The notes: generated from the letters alone by a model not told the origin. A stretch of 64,000 nt of DNA from Paraspadella gotoi (GCA_051294375.1 CM119268.1:616415-680414); one strand, 5' to 3'. Shown: positions 45,025 through 55,923, numbered from the stretch's first letter. Made by a program: numbers and translations.

Positions 45025-45167
45025 ATGGGAATCATCGAATTCTATTTCCGACGATAAAACCTGAAGGCAAACATCTGCAAGAAGCAACATGCACAGATGA
45101 TTACAGACGGGAAGCAAAATCGAGAGATGTCTTCAAATGCGAAACATCTGCTAATAAGAGGAAATGA
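45025..45167 (+). CDS. TRPT1: TRPT1-like exon 7 (C-terminal tail and stop)
   Basis: Acceptor ttcctcatttgcag|, phase 1 in, 46 codons and TGA at 45165-45167. Reads GNHRILFPTIKPEGKHLQEA and TCTDDYRREAKSRDVFKCET: a charged tail like the variable C-termini of animal TRPT1. No conserved motif, so support is from splice site, phase, open frame, strand and final length (about 254 aa summed over seven exons). A possible polyadenylation signal AATAAA follows near 45526. Confidence 0.65.
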
Positions 45168-45244
45168 AGAAAATGTAGAGATGATGAGATGAGATGAGAA
45201 AAGATGAGATGAGATGAGATGAATGAAGAATTTTAGGAATTTTT

Positions 45245-45420
45245 ACTCTTTCTCTCTCTCTCACTCTCTTTTTCTCACACTCTCCCTCTCCCTCTCCTCT
45301 CTCTCTTTTCCTTCCGCCCCTATTTTATCATTCTCCCTTCCACTCTCTCTTTCTATCTCCATTCCACTCTCTCTCTCTGTCTCTCTCTCGCTCTCTCTCT
45401 CTCTTTCCCCTTCCATCTCT
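45245..45420. repeat. CT-rich tract downstream of the TRPT1-like gene
   Basis: (CT)n with CCCT interruptions. Open frames here are compositional. Confidence 0.85.
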
Positions 45421-45879
45421 ATTATTTATTTGTGTCCCTCATTCACTCAAAGGGATTTTGATCTCAAAACCAAAATTCCTCAAATTTCATTTCATTATTT
45501 TCCCAATATTTTTTTTCTGACAAAAAATAAAAATGAATTTTATACGATGTGATACAGTGTGATGCAATTGAACCGAGAAAATAAAATTATTTCGCTAACT
45601 AAATTTTCTTTATTGAAAAAACATCGGAGATATCGTTTGTATTGGTTAAGAATAAAATGGCGAATGGAGAGAGAGAGAGCGAGAGCGAGAGAGAGAGAGA
45701 GGGAGAGAGAGACATAGTAAAAGAGAGAGATCATGTATAATATTTATTTGTACAGCACAAACAATTAATGGCGGATTTTAGTTTAGTGCCAAGAAAAGAA
45801 ATAAAGTTAAGAAAGGAAAGAATTCGAGTCAATTAATTTTAAAAACTAGAAAAGACTTAAAAAATACTTTGATAAGAAT

Positions 45880-45995
45880 ATGATGACGCCTGGCGACTCT
45901 CGAGGCTTTTGCGCCGTTCATGGCACTGACGCACTTCGTCGATCCTTTCCTGGCACCGCCAGACCCCGTCGGGCTTTTGATGGCACCAATGAGAA
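45880..45995. repeat. Short tandem repeat ending in TGGCAC
   Basis: Three units of about 30-37 bp each ending (a/c)tggcac with an internal cgtcg(a/g). No coding assignment. Confidence 0.4.
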
Positions 45996-45999
45996 TTCG

Positions 46000-46813
46000 T
46001 TTTCGTAATATTTAGTTGTTTCGTTTAGAAAGTAACATAAAAGTAATAAACTATAAGTTGCTTATGTTTCACACTTATGTATTTACGTGATTATTGGAAA
46101 ATGCAGCATCGAAAGAAAGTCAGAGCGGCGTCTTGAACCTTTCACTTCATGTTTCAACACTTCTAATTTTTAAATTTTTTTTATATCTTTAATGTATATA
46201 TAACATTAATCGTTAAATTGTTTAAAACAATTCTATTTGGCCATTTGTGTAGTTTTTTTTTTCTCAAGTAGTTTAGAAAGGTTTGGGAAAGATAGAGGAG
46301 TAGAGGAAGAGGAGGGAGTGGGGGCAGGGGATTTGGGAAGGGGAGGAAGAAGGGGGAGGGGGGGCAGGGGATTAATGAAGGGGAGGAAGAGGGGGTTAGG
46401 GGATTTGGGAAGAGGAGGGAGGGGGGCAGGGAATTTGGGAAGGAGAGGAAGAGGGGGGAGGTAACCAGGTCTGCTGGGCCTGGCCCTCTCTCTGTTACCC
46501 AAGAAACAGATCGAAGAAAGAGAAAGAAAGCGAAAGAGAGAAAGAGAAAGCGAAAGAGAAAGAGAGAAAGAGAAAGGAAGACAAACGAAGAGCAAGAGAA
46601 AGAAAAATAGAGAAAGAAAGAAAAAAAGAGAGAAAAATAAAGAGAGAGAGAATGAGAGAAAGAAAGAGAAAGAAAGATAAATAGATTCAATTGTTACTGC
46701 AATGTGCAATTCAATGTTATATTACGATTGATATATTACAATTCATTTATAATAATCATGGTATTATAATGATGTGCCATAGTTTATGGCATAATGTCGT
46801 CAGTTTGTTTATT

Positions 46814-46865
<52 letters not shown>

Positions 46866-47740
46866 ACTTAAAAATATGAAAAATTGTCTACTATCAAAAA
46901 CTGATGAAGACTCGCCAAGTAAGAGTCGAAACATGTCCGTTATTCTGTTAATAAATCGTTGTAAAAATAGTAAAAACTATCGTTTTCAAATTCGCTAAAG
47001 AATTTAGACTTTTTACTACGCTTTAATAAGCAGATCTGGCTAATAACATTGTGATACTATAAATAAAACAATGAATGGCGGATTTGAGTTTAATGCCAAA
47101 TTAAAACTATATAAAAAAAGGAGAAAATTAGAGTCAAAAAATTTGAAAAAGACTCAATTTTGATAAGAATTTGATTGAACAGTTTGAAAATATTGAGCCA
47201 GAAAAGAAAGGAACATTATAGAAAATTGATATGATTTTTTGTTCAAATTTGTAAGCTGAGCAGAAATTTAATTGAGATATAAACAAACAACACGAAGGAA
47301 ATATTAAATTAAAAATAGGGAAAATAATTTACACAAAGAAAGTAATAACTGTATGTATTTTTATTGTAAAAAATAAAGTTTGGGAATTTAAAAAAAATCA
47401 CATACCATTTATCTTTTTATATGATAATTCGTAAATGTATTATTTTGTCATGAAGCAGAGATAGAGAGAAAGAGATCACGTAAGTTTACAAAATAAATTA
47501 TATCCAAATCAAATCTGACTTAAATCAAATTTGATTTATTTGATTTGTTCAAATCCGTTTCTCATTTCTTCATTTTATTTGATTTATGAAATTGGTACAA
47601 CCAATATGAAAATTATAATATTATCGCTATCTTAATTTAAAACCAGACATTATTAAAAAAAACACTGTTAATCTATTTAGCACTATACTTTGTTTCGAGA
47701 TCCATCAATTATCACAATCAGAGTTTTCTCGGAAAATCCT
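46000..47740. other. Intergenic stretch, no gene seen
   Basis: Purine tract 46290-46680, (CT)n at 46815-46860, hammerhead-like motif at 46906, AT-rich remainder. No exon recognised. Confidence 0.55.
46906..46945 (+). ncRNA. Hammerhead-like hairpin motif
   Basis: CTGATGA-A-GACTC-gccaagtaa-GAGTC-GAAAC-ATGTCCG on the plus strand. Same layout as 24090-24135 (minus), including the extra A; both are preceded by a GA/CT run and followed by an AT-rich segment with aaat(c/t)gttg. Part of a dispersed repeat family. Confidence 0.4.
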
Positions 47741-47774
47741 GTATTTCATTGAGTAGATGATAGCCACTGGCATA

Positions 47775-47845
47775 CAGCGGAATTGGCATGACAAGGGGAA
47801 TCGGCATGACAAAGGGAATTGGCATGACAAGGGGAACAGGTCAGT
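47775..47845. repeat. 18-bp tandem repeat, four units
   Basis: ggcatgacaaggggaat(c/t), four copies. Confidence 0.85.
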
Positions 47846-48075
47846 CAACTCGGAAAGGAAAGAATTTGAAAAAAATAAAAATAGCTAATTACAATAAGCT
47901 TTTTTTTCCTCTCCGATTTTTAACTATTTTTACCTCATCCCTCACTCCTCCTCATCTTCCTCCTGCACCTCTTCCCGCACTCCTCTTCCTCATGTTCCTC
48001 CTGCACCTCTTCCCGCACTCCTCTTCCTCCTCTTTCTCCTCCACCTCGTCCTCTTTCTCCTCCTCCGCCTCCCCA

Positions 48076-48237
48076 TTATCCCTCCATCAACACGTGCCAT
48101 CTCTGCACCGGCTCCCCTCCATTGTCCAGCATGTCGTCCCAGTGAGAGGCTTCCTCCTTGCTGGTGTTCTTCAGCCCCAGCGAGAACCACCCCAGCAGTT
48201 CTTTCTTCTTCATGCTCCTCTTGTTGAAAACGGAGAT
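48076..48237 (-). CDS. SYT14: Last exon of a synaptotagmin-14/16-like gene (end of C2B domain)
   Basis: Minus strand, acceptor tttcctccag|, phase 0, 53 codons and TAA at 48076-48078. Reads ISVFNKRSMKKKELLGWFSL, GLKNTSKEEASHWDDMLDNG, and ends EPVQRWHVLMEG. The synaptotagmin 14/16 group has the same closing stretch: S-V-Y-N-(K/R)-R-S-M-K-(R/K)-K-E-(M/L)-(I/L)-G-W-(I/F)-S-L-G, then H-W-x-x-M, then R-W-H-x-L-(L/M)-E. These C2 proteins lack the calcium-binding aspartates of classical synaptotagmins and act in membrane traffic. Two upstream exons follow at 49841 and 52216. Confidence 0.92.
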   Translation of the reverse strand: MSVFNKRSMKKKELLGWFSLGLKNTSKEEASHWDDMLDNGGEPVQRWHVLMEG

Positions 48238-48239
48238 CT

Positions 48240-48715
48240 GGAGGAAAGAGGAAAGGGAGGAAAGGAAAGAGGAAAAGGAAAAAAGGAAGGGAAGTAAAGG
48301 GAGAAAAGAAAAGGGAGGAAAGGAAAGAGGAAAGGGAGGAAATATAGAAAAGGAAAGAGAAAAGGGAGGAAAGGAAAGAGGAAAAGGAGAAAAGGGAGAA
48401 AAGTAAAGAGGAAAGGGAGAAAAGGAAAGGGAAGAAGGAAAGAAGAAAGGAAAGAAAGAGGAAAGGGAGGAAATGAAAGAGAAAAGGGAAGGAAAGGAGA
48501 AAAGGAAAGAGTGGAAAGGGAGGAAAGGAAAAAGGAAAGGAAGAAAAAGAAAGGGAGGAAAGGAAAGATGAAAGAGAGGAAAGGAAAAAGGAAAAGGAGG
48601 AAAGGAAAGAGGAAAGGAGAAAGGAAGGGAGGAAAGGAAATAGAAAAGGGAGGAAAGGAAAGAGGAAAGGGAGGAAAGGGAGGAAAGGAAGTAGACAAAG
48701 AAGGGAAAGAAAAGA
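48240..48715. repeat. GGAAA/GAAAG purine tract next to SYT14-like last exon
   Basis: About 475 bp of aaagggaggaaaggaaagagg repeats; in gene sense it is the CT-rich approach to the acceptor at 48238. Confidence 0.9.
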
Positions 48716-48981
48716 ATAAATAATAATTACTGTTTATTTGTACTAATTGTAGGCTGTAGACATTTGTTTTCCTTTGTTATTCTTTTTTTTTCAGGTCGAA
48801 TTTATATTCTAAAACAACTGAGGATTGCCTCAGTGTAAAAATTGTAAATAATTATCAAAGAGTTTTACAACTGGATGATATTTATAGCTTTAATGAAAGT
48901 TTCTGTCTTTTGTAAAAACGATGGGATAGCGAGATATTGCAAAGCGGAGGAAATTGTGATTAAATCCAGATAAAGAGAGAG

Positions 48982-48991
48982 NNNNNNNNNN
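48982..48991. other. Assembly gap (10 N) in a GA run
   Basis: Ten N between gagagag and agagagag; flanks are not inverted copies. Confidence 0.95.
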
Positions 48992-49059
48992 AGAGAGAGA
49001 GGAAATGAGAACAATTGAGAAAATACGAGATGAGGTACAATGTGGGAACAATTCAAAAC

Positions 49060-49240
49060 TTTATGGAGGAAAAGGGAGGAGAAGAAAAGGAGGAATCGAA
49101 AGAGGAGGAGAAGGAAGAGGAGGAGGAGGAGGAAGAGGAGGAGGAGAAGTAGAAAGAAGAGAAAGAGGAGATTGAGATGAAGTGAAATGAAAATGAAAAG
49201 AAAAAGAAAAAAAAACTAAAAAAATGAAAAAAAAAGAAAA
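49060..49240. repeat. GAGGA/GAAAA purine tract
   Basis: Low-complexity purine sequence; a GTC run follows at 49275-49308. Confidence 0.85.
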
Positions 49241-49278
49241 AAAATGAAATGATAGCCTCATTGCTGAGCATCGTTGAT

Positions 49279-49311
<33 letters not shown>

Positions 49312-49668
49312 TTGCGCTCCCTCTTTATTTTCCTATTGTCTCTTACTCACTGTGATCATTTTCGAGGAAAATACAGTTTAGTCTCACAAGAAACCCTGAT
49401 TCGTTTAGGTCTATAGGGTGAGACCGACTCTCAAAAAAAAAAAAGGAAAAAAAGAAAAAAAAAGTTTTGATCTATAGATTAAAAAAAATATGAAGAAAGT
49501 CCTAATAATAAAAATAACAATCAAATGAAAACACGGAGAGTCATACAGACAGACAGATCGATCGACAGACTGACTGACCAACCGAGAGTCTCATTTAATT
49601 AATTTCCCCAACGAATCTTTTGACCTCGAATTTTTTTTTCTTTTAGTTTTACTTGAATCACATTTAAT

Positions 49669-49671
<3 letters not shown>

Positions 49672-49704
<33 letters not shown>

Positions 49705-49736
49705 TCTCTTTCTTTCCTCTCCTCCCTTCCTCTTCT

Positions 49737-49803
<67 letters not shown>

Positions 49804-49810
49804 TCCCCAC
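49672..49810. repeat. (CT)n tracts
   Basis: Long CT runs immediately downstream (gene sense) of the SYT14-like exon at 49841. Confidence 0.9.
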
Positions 49811-49840
49811 CTCTTTACTCCCTCCTCCCCCCCCGCTCAC

Positions 49841-49937
49841 CAACAGTGAAACTCCCTTCAACTGTTCATTTGTGACTTGGAATCCAAAAGTTTCTTTGTA
49901 CAGTGGATTCGGCTGACCGCGTCGCATCGAGGTTTTG
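49841..49937 (-). CDS. SYT14: SYT14-like exon (middle of C2B domain)
   Basis: Minus strand, acceptor ccaaacag| and donor TTG|gtgagc; 97 bp, phase 2 in, 0 out. Reads (S)[20 protein letters not shown] and [12 protein letters not shown]. The group's C2B has C-K-T-S-I-R-R-G-Q-P-N-P-V-Y-K-E-T-F-x-F-Q-V in this place. Joins in phase on both sides. Confidence 0.92.
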
Positions 49938-50229
49938 CTGTTTGGAAATAATCGGGTTTTATTGTCATTTCAATCTACTCGTCCGCTGAATCTTGATGGT
50001 AAAGTAGAACCGGGCGGGGACTCTGGGCTGCACTTACGCAAGCTGCTTCCAGAAAAATATTTATTTGATCTTTATATATAGTAAAGAAAGTTTTGTGACA
50101 GTGATACAAATAGTGATATAGTGACATATGATATAGCAATTCATACAGTGATATTAATTTCGTTTATACAGATTCAACAAGTAAATACCAAACAGCTTTT
50201 GTCTGTGGTACTGTAGTCAGAAATAGCTA

Positions 50230-50412
50230 TAAGTTCACCCCGGTGGATCTGTGAGTCATACCATCAGCTGTTGACCATTAGGTACTGGGATCGATTCCCC
50301 AATGGTACCTACCCTGCGGGAAGCGTGAGGACGGCCTTTGGGGCCTGGAAAACCCTCAAACCTGGTTCCAAGCCCAGGACCCGTTCCATTGCTGTTGTGG
50401 GGGCACAAAAGA
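50230..50412 (+). repeat. tRNA-derived SINE, family 1
   Basis: Head cccggtggatctgtgagtca (A-box-like), then gtactgggatcgattcccca (B-box-like), then accctgcgggaagcgtgagg and a tail with ttccaagccca. Same order as 30190-30412 and 58612-58775. Confidence 0.75.
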
Positions 50413-50514
50413 TACGGATAGTAGTAATTTTAAGATTCATCTGATAGTTATAGTTAATTAGTTTTAATTAATACGAATTGTATTGTATTGTATTGTTTTA
50501 TCGGATTCTGACAG

Positions 50515-50591
50515 AGCTTAAAAAGTTAGATTTTGGGAACTCAAATGATTTGAACAACGACGACGAAGACGACGACGAAGAAGACGACGAA
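50515..50591 (+). CDS. Candidate acidic exon of a small membrane-protein gene
   Basis: Acceptor attctgacag| and donor GAA|gtaaga; phase 1 in, 0 out, 25 codons: LKKLDFGNSNDLNN followed by an Asp/Glu run. It lies on the plus strand inside an intron of the minus-strand SYT14-like gene. The acidic run is written by GAC/GAA triplets and could be a repeat. Confidence 0.35.
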
Positions 50592-50650
50592 GTAAGAATG
50601 AGCTGATTATATTCGACCATGAATGACCTTGTTATGACTGACCTTTTCAG

Positions 50651-50815
50651 CCAAAGTAAATACGTAGTTGTTGTTGTGATTTTCAGCGTTTTTGCCTTTT
50701 TTCTCTGTTTTTGGAGATATACGTATTTCTTCTCTCACAAAAAAAACACGTCTCGTCACCGCAAGATGAAGAATAAAAAACTGAATGATGATGATGATGA
50801 TGATTTTTCAGGGTT
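50651..50815 (+). CDS. Candidate transmembrane exon of the same small gene
   Basis: Acceptor gaccttttcag|. In one frame: SKYVVVVVIFSVFAFFLCFW, then RYTYFFSHKKNTSRHRKMKN, KK and an Asp run: a single membrane span, a basic cytoplasmic-side segment and an acidic end, the layout of a type I membrane protein tail. The phase does not fit the acidic exon at 50591 without a base error. Confidence 0.35.
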
Positions 50816-50867
50816 TTTTTAATTTTTGACCAATTTTTAATTAAAAATTATATTACTAACATTCTAG

Positions 50868-50975
50868 GAAAATCTAGCTAACCAGAATATGGAATCAAAT
50901 GGAATCGAATGGAATCACCAGAAACCGGATCGGAGGCTGGGGAAGAAATCACCGAAATGGAATCAAGCTCTCTGA
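50868..50975 (+). CDS. Candidate terminal exon of the same small gene
   Basis: Acceptor ctaacattctag|, phase 0, 35 codons and TGA at 50973-50975: ENLANQNMESNGIEWNHQKP, DRRLGKKSPKWNQAL. Open and protein-like. No family recognised. Another frame through the same bases is also open. Confidence 0.3.
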   Translation, partial: ENLANQNMESNGIEWNHQKPDRRLGKKSPKWNQAL

Positions 50976-51564
50976 TTGGTCGAGACTCGAGATGGAACCA
51001 GCCAATGGGCTTCCATCCGCCAGGAAAATCTGCCCCCGTCTCTGATCCACTTGCATTGTATAAAAAGCATCAGTTTTTGTACCAATTCATTTTGTCCATA
51101 TATTGACACCGTCTACTTACTTAAATGCTAACTAGTTAATGATCTAACTTTTTGATCTCTATCAGAATCCGTTTTAAAAAATTCAAATATAAAAATTTGT
51201 TTTAGTAATTTATCATATTTTGTTGAATATCAAAATGCCTCCATGCGTAAATAAAATGAATTAATCTAAAATTTAATATCAGACTGTTTTATATTGTGAA
51301 AAATGTTAAAATCTGGTCCGCCATAATCCCTTATAATCTTGCCTCACTGAACTTTCTCACGAGATTTAGATCTAAAAATGTAACTTTTACCAAACTAAAA
51401 CTTCTCTCGCAATAATTTTATACTTTGCAATGATTACACTTTTTAAAAATCAGAGAAATGAACAAAAGAAACAAAAATAACCAGAAACATACAACAAAAA
51501 CACGAAGACAAACAAAAAATCAAACAAAACAAACAATTGGCACAAAAATAAACATAAAATCAAA

Positions 51565-52215
51565 CCTAACACACTCGAACGATGACAATGACAATGACAC
51601 TCGAACAATGACAATGACACTTAAATGATGACAATGACACTCGAACAATGACAATGACAATGACACTCGAACAATGACAATAACACTAGAACAACGACAA
51701 TGACAATGACACTCGAACCAGGACAATGACAATGACACTCGAACAATGACAATGACAATGACACTTAAACGATGACAATGACACTCGAACAATGACAATG
51801 ACACTCGAACAATGACAATAACACTAGAACAACGACAATGAAAATGACACTCAAACGAGGACAATGACAATGACACTCGAATGATGACAATGACCATGAT
51901 GCTCGAACAATGACAATGACACTCAAACAATGACAATGACACTTGAATGATGACAATGACACTAGAACAACGACAATGACAATGACACTCGAACAATGAC
52001 AATGACAATTACGCTTGAACAATGACAATGACAATTATGCTCGAACAATGACAATGACACTCGAACGATGATAATGACAATGACACTCAAATGATGACCA
52101 TGACACTCAAACAATGACAATGACATTAGAACGATGACAATGACAATGACACTCGAATGACAATGACACTCGAACGATGACAATGACACTCGAACGATGA
52201 CAAGGACACTCGAAC
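51565..52215. repeat. Minisatellite abutting a SYT14-like splice donor
   Basis: About 650 bp of units such as gacaatgacactcgaacaat with changes. On the gene strand (minus) each unit contains gttcgagtgtcattgtcatt; the exon at 52216-52309 ends AACAG|gttcga, so the array starts exactly at the exon-intron boundary and supplies the donor bases. Confidence 0.88.
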
Positions 52216-52309
52216 CTGTTAAAGATTTCTTCATCTTGATCGTTGATGAGGGCGACTTTGACGTAAGTGTCGGGTGGACGCGTCATACTCAAGTTGCGTA
52301 AATTAGACC
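52216..52309 (-). CDS. SYT14: SYT14-like exon (start of C2B domain)
   Basis: Minus strand, acceptor ttgtttttag|, phase 1 in, 2 out; 94 bp. Reads (G)SNLRNLSMTRPPDTYVKVAL and INDQDEEIFN. The group has K-G-S-x-x-(K/R)-N-L-x-x-x-R-P-P-x-T-Y-V-K-(L/V)-x-L-(L/I)-N. The donor gttcga departs from gtragt. Upstream exons (C2A, N-terminal part) were not found; an exon may lie in the N gap at 53482-53997, whose left flank reads cag|gtaatc on the gene strand. Confidence 0.88.
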
Positions 52310-52499
52310 CTAAAAACAAACAAAAAATCTAAAATTTAAAAATAAAATATTCAAATTTCTACCAAGGTTAGGCTGATCAGTTTCACCCGGAATTTCAAGA
52401 TCCTCACTCATGATTTCTCAGCTATCGCTCTCCCATTGACCCAACTAACCTAAATCCAAAAAAACATAAAAAAAGATAAGCAAAACTAAATAAAGCAAT

Positions 52500-52645
52500 G
52501 AAAGACGAATTGTGAGCATTTTTAACGTAAGTGGGACAGACTGACGGACAGACATAGTATGTCACATACCGATCGACCGACCAAAAGACCAACCGAAAAG
52601 TGACTTATAGAGTTGCTCCGCGATTAGTCGCGGCGTAACTAAAGA
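52500..52645 (+). repeat. Fragment of the (GGAC)/(CAGA) dispersed element
   Basis: Contains ggacagactgacggacagac, gaccgaccaaaagaccaacc, ttatagagttgctccgcg and ends ggcgtaactaaag, linking this family to the 2334/44049 repeat ends. Confidence 0.5.
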
Positions 52646-52939
52646 AAAGCAAAACTAATGGAGGAAAAAGCGACGCAAAAAGGATTAATAAACAATCGGA
52701 ACTTTTGATCCAAGTTTTTTTGTTTTTGTTTTTGTTTTTTGTTGTTTTTTTTTTTTACGACCGGACGACGACCGACGTGACTTTTTTGCGGATTGAGGTT
52801 AGAGAACGGAAGGAGAGAATTTAGAGACGGAAAGACTGACGAATGGTCGGACAGACGGACGGACGGACAGACAAAAATAAAAACTTTTGGTTATTTTAAT
52901 TTTCTGAGAGTAAATTTAGACATTAAAGGTTTTTTGTTT

Positions 52940-53185
52940 CTACAGATCGCTGTTGTTTCTACATATCGATAGTTGTTTCTACAGATCGCTGTTGTTTCTA
53001 CATATCCTGGTGTGTTTCTACAGATTCTGTTGTTCTACAATTGTTGTTCCTACATATCGCAGTTGTTTCTACAGATCGCTGTTGTTCCTACAGTCGCTGT
53101 TGTTCTACAGTCATCCGTTGTTTTTCTACATATCGCTGTTGTTTCTACAGATCGCTGTTGTTTCTACAGATCGCTGTTGTTTACT
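52940..53185. repeat. 19-bp minisatellite
   Basis: About a dozen units of ttgtttctacagatcgctg with small changes. Confidence 0.9.
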
Positions 53186-53187
53186 GA

Positions 53188-53395
53188 CAGGCTTTTCTCG
53201 CTTAAATGACAGCCTATTCCCGCTTAACTGACAGCTATTTCCTGCTTTACTGACAGTATTTCCCAGCTTAACTGACAGCCTTTTCCCGCTTAACTGACAG
53301 CCTTTTCCTGCTTTACTGACAGGCTTTTCCCACTTTACTGACAGGCTTTTCCCGCTTTACCGACAGCCTTTTCCAGCCTCTTTGAAATTCGCTGA
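53188..53395. repeat. 22-bp minisatellite
   Basis: About ten units of ttttcccgctttactgacag, directly following the 19-bp array. Confidence 0.9.
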
Positions 53396-53481
53396 CAGAT
53401 TCGTTCCCTCGGATAAAAAAAGGGAAAAATCTGGAATTTTTGCTTAATTATTCAGGATGAAAAGTTGGGAGCGATTACCTG

Positions 53482-53997
53482 NNNNNNNNNNNNNNNNNNN
53501 NNNNNNNNNNNNNNNNNNNNNNNNNNNNNNNNNNNNNNNNNNNNNNNNNNNNNNNNNNNNNNNNNNNNNNNNNNNNNNNNNNNNNNNNNNNNNNNNNNNN
53601 NNNNNNNNNNNNNNNNNNNNNNNNNNNNNNNNNNNNNNNNNNNNNNNNNNNNNNNNNNNNNNNNNNNNNNNNNNNNNNNNNNNNNNNNNNNNNNNNNNNN
53701 NNNNNNNNNNNNNNNNNNNNNNNNNNNNNNNNNNNNNNNNNNNNNNNNNNNNNNNNNNNNNNNNNNNNNNNNNNNNNNNNNNNNNNNNNNNNNNNNNNNN
53801 NNNNNNNNNNNNNNNNNNNNNNNNNNNNNNNNNNNNNNNNNNNNNNNNNNNNNNNNNNNNNNNNNNNNNNNNNNNNNNNNNNNNNNNNNNNNNNNNNNNN
53901 NNNNNNNNNNNNNNNNNNNNNNNNNNNNNNNNNNNNNNNNNNNNNNNNNNNNNNNNNNNNNNNNNNNNNNNNNNNNNNNNNNNNNNNNNNNNNNNNN
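53482..53997. other. Assembly gap of about 516 N
   Basis: Sized gap within the SYT14-like gene region; a coding exon could be hidden here. Confidence 0.95.
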
Positions 53998-54301
53998 AAA
54001 TAACAACAATGACAACAACGCTGACAAAAATGACAACTAAAGCGACAATCAATCTCATTTGCATATTTTCACATTCTGATTAATTAGGATAACCACCTAG
54101 TTTTGTTTCGTATCATCTATGTTGTAAACACATGATGTCATCGCAGAGAAATCTATTGACACCGTCTTGTATTAATGTCTAAATTCTGAAGAAATAAATT
54201 CCACTTTGGTTTCGCCTAAAAATCCCTGTCTACTTACTTATTTGATGTAATGAATAAACATAAAAATGACCGAATCATTAAATGAAAATGGCGTAGAGAG
54301 A

Positions 54302-54304
<3 letters not shown>

Positions 54305-54335
<31 letters not shown>

Positions 54336-54590
54336 TTATAAAATCGGTTATGTCCATCGATCAGAGAAGATGAATGAATGGAAGAGAGGGAGGAGGAGGA
54401 GGAGGAGGAGGAGGAAGGAGGAAGAGGATAAAGGGTTGAACATTGATAAATAGGTGGATCAAAAAAATGGGTTTTACTACGATGACGTTAATTAGGGGGA
54501 TGAACAAAAACGTAAGAGGAGAGAGATGAGAGAGGAGAAGAGAGAGAGAGAGAGAAGAAGAGAGAGAGAATCTGGATGAAAGTCCAGCGC
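54305..54590. repeat. GAC run and GA-rich tract
   Basis: (GAC)n at 54303-54336, GAGGAG tract at 54383-54425 and GA runs at 54518-54570. No gene. Confidence 0.85.
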
Positions 54591-54784
54591 CCACTCGATT
54601 CTCGCGAGGCACGTTAAACTCTTAGACGTTACTGACATTTTTAAATACCATCTAACACATAGAACAATTGACGAAAACCATCAGCTATAGCTAAAACTTC
54701 AAATAAAAATTGCACTGCCATGTTTTGTAGCGGTGACCCTTTTAAAAGCTATTAGCTCAACGCAAGAGAGCGATGCAGGGGACA

Positions 54785-54910
54785 TGTTTTTTTTCATAAT
54801 TTATCATAATTCGATGTCTGACCTATATATGTGTTGCCCGACAATATTGAAGGCGGACTGTGACCGACAAAGTGAATTATAGAATTATAAGCAGATCCGA
54901 CTAAAAATTT
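54785..54910 (+). repeat. 3' fragment of the dispersed element seen at 59388-59890
   Basis: ttttcataatttatcataattcgatgt...ttgcccgacaatattg..gcggactg..gacc gacaaagtgaattatag..gcagatccgactaaaa, matching 59745-59888 in order. Confidence 0.65.
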
Positions 54911-55374
54911 CAAAAAAGCGATTTCCTTTTCTCTTGGAAATAATGTCTTCTTTTATCTTCTTTATCATACCTCGATCTCATCATTGTTATAAATACTACT
55001 ATAATCGTACATGAAATTCTACTATACATCTTATCCTTATCAGTATCATCATGTAACTCGAATTAGCACATACCATAAAGAGACTACACAAGCTAATTAA
55101 ATTTTTAATCGAAAAATTCTTGTTTATAAAATAATTTATCATAAACCTAATAATTAAAGTAAAAAAAACGTCAAGTAAAAGCGATTGATTCCCGTTTCGT
55201 CGTCGAGCTTCGCCTACTTAACAAGCACCAAGCACAAAGCACCAAGCACAAAGCTGGATGACTACTTCGTTCCCAAGTAAGTTTTGAAAAGAGAGTCACG
55301 AAGTAATCATTGATTTTATGATTATGGCTCTCTTTTCCAAAATCTCCTCATTCCTGTTATTTAATTCTCTAGAA

Positions 55375-55690
55375 TTTATATATATTTTTAATGTTTAACC
55401 TTAATCCGTTACAAACCTATTACTAAATCCCGAACCTTTATATATACTTTATATATAACCTTTATATATACATTATCCTTAACCGCTAATCTTCAAGCCA
55501 TAATCCTTAACCCTAAACCCTAAACCCAAACTCTAACCCTAATCTTTAACCATAAAATCCTTAATCCTAAACCCTAAACTCTAACCCTAATCTTCAACCA
55601 TAATCCTTAATCCCTAAACGCTAAACTCTAACCCTAATCTTTAACCTAATCTTTAAAACCTAATCTTTAAACCTATAAATTTACTAATTA
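55375..55690. repeat. Interstitial telomere-like (CCCTAA) tract
   Basis: Degenerate aaccctaaaccctaaaccc and ctaaccctaatctttaacc units over about 300 bp. Confidence 0.6.
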
Positions 55691-55789
55691 TACGAAATTT
55701 AAGACAAAATGAAGCATTCTGGTAAAATAAAGTTAAATTTTATTAGTTTTATAGGAAAGTTTGAAATAAGTTTTCAACAACGATTTTAT

Positions 55790-55887
55790 TTTTAATAAAA
55801 AAGCGAACATGTTTCGGCTTAACTACAAGCCTCTCATCAGCATTAAAAAAGTTAGTGAATTTGAAACAAATTATGTGCATAAAAGAA

Positions 55888-55923
<36 letters not shown>

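Noticed and set aside
51520-52234. Repeat protein frames (SLSLFECHCH units)
   Set aside because: Translation of the SYT14 intron minisatellite.
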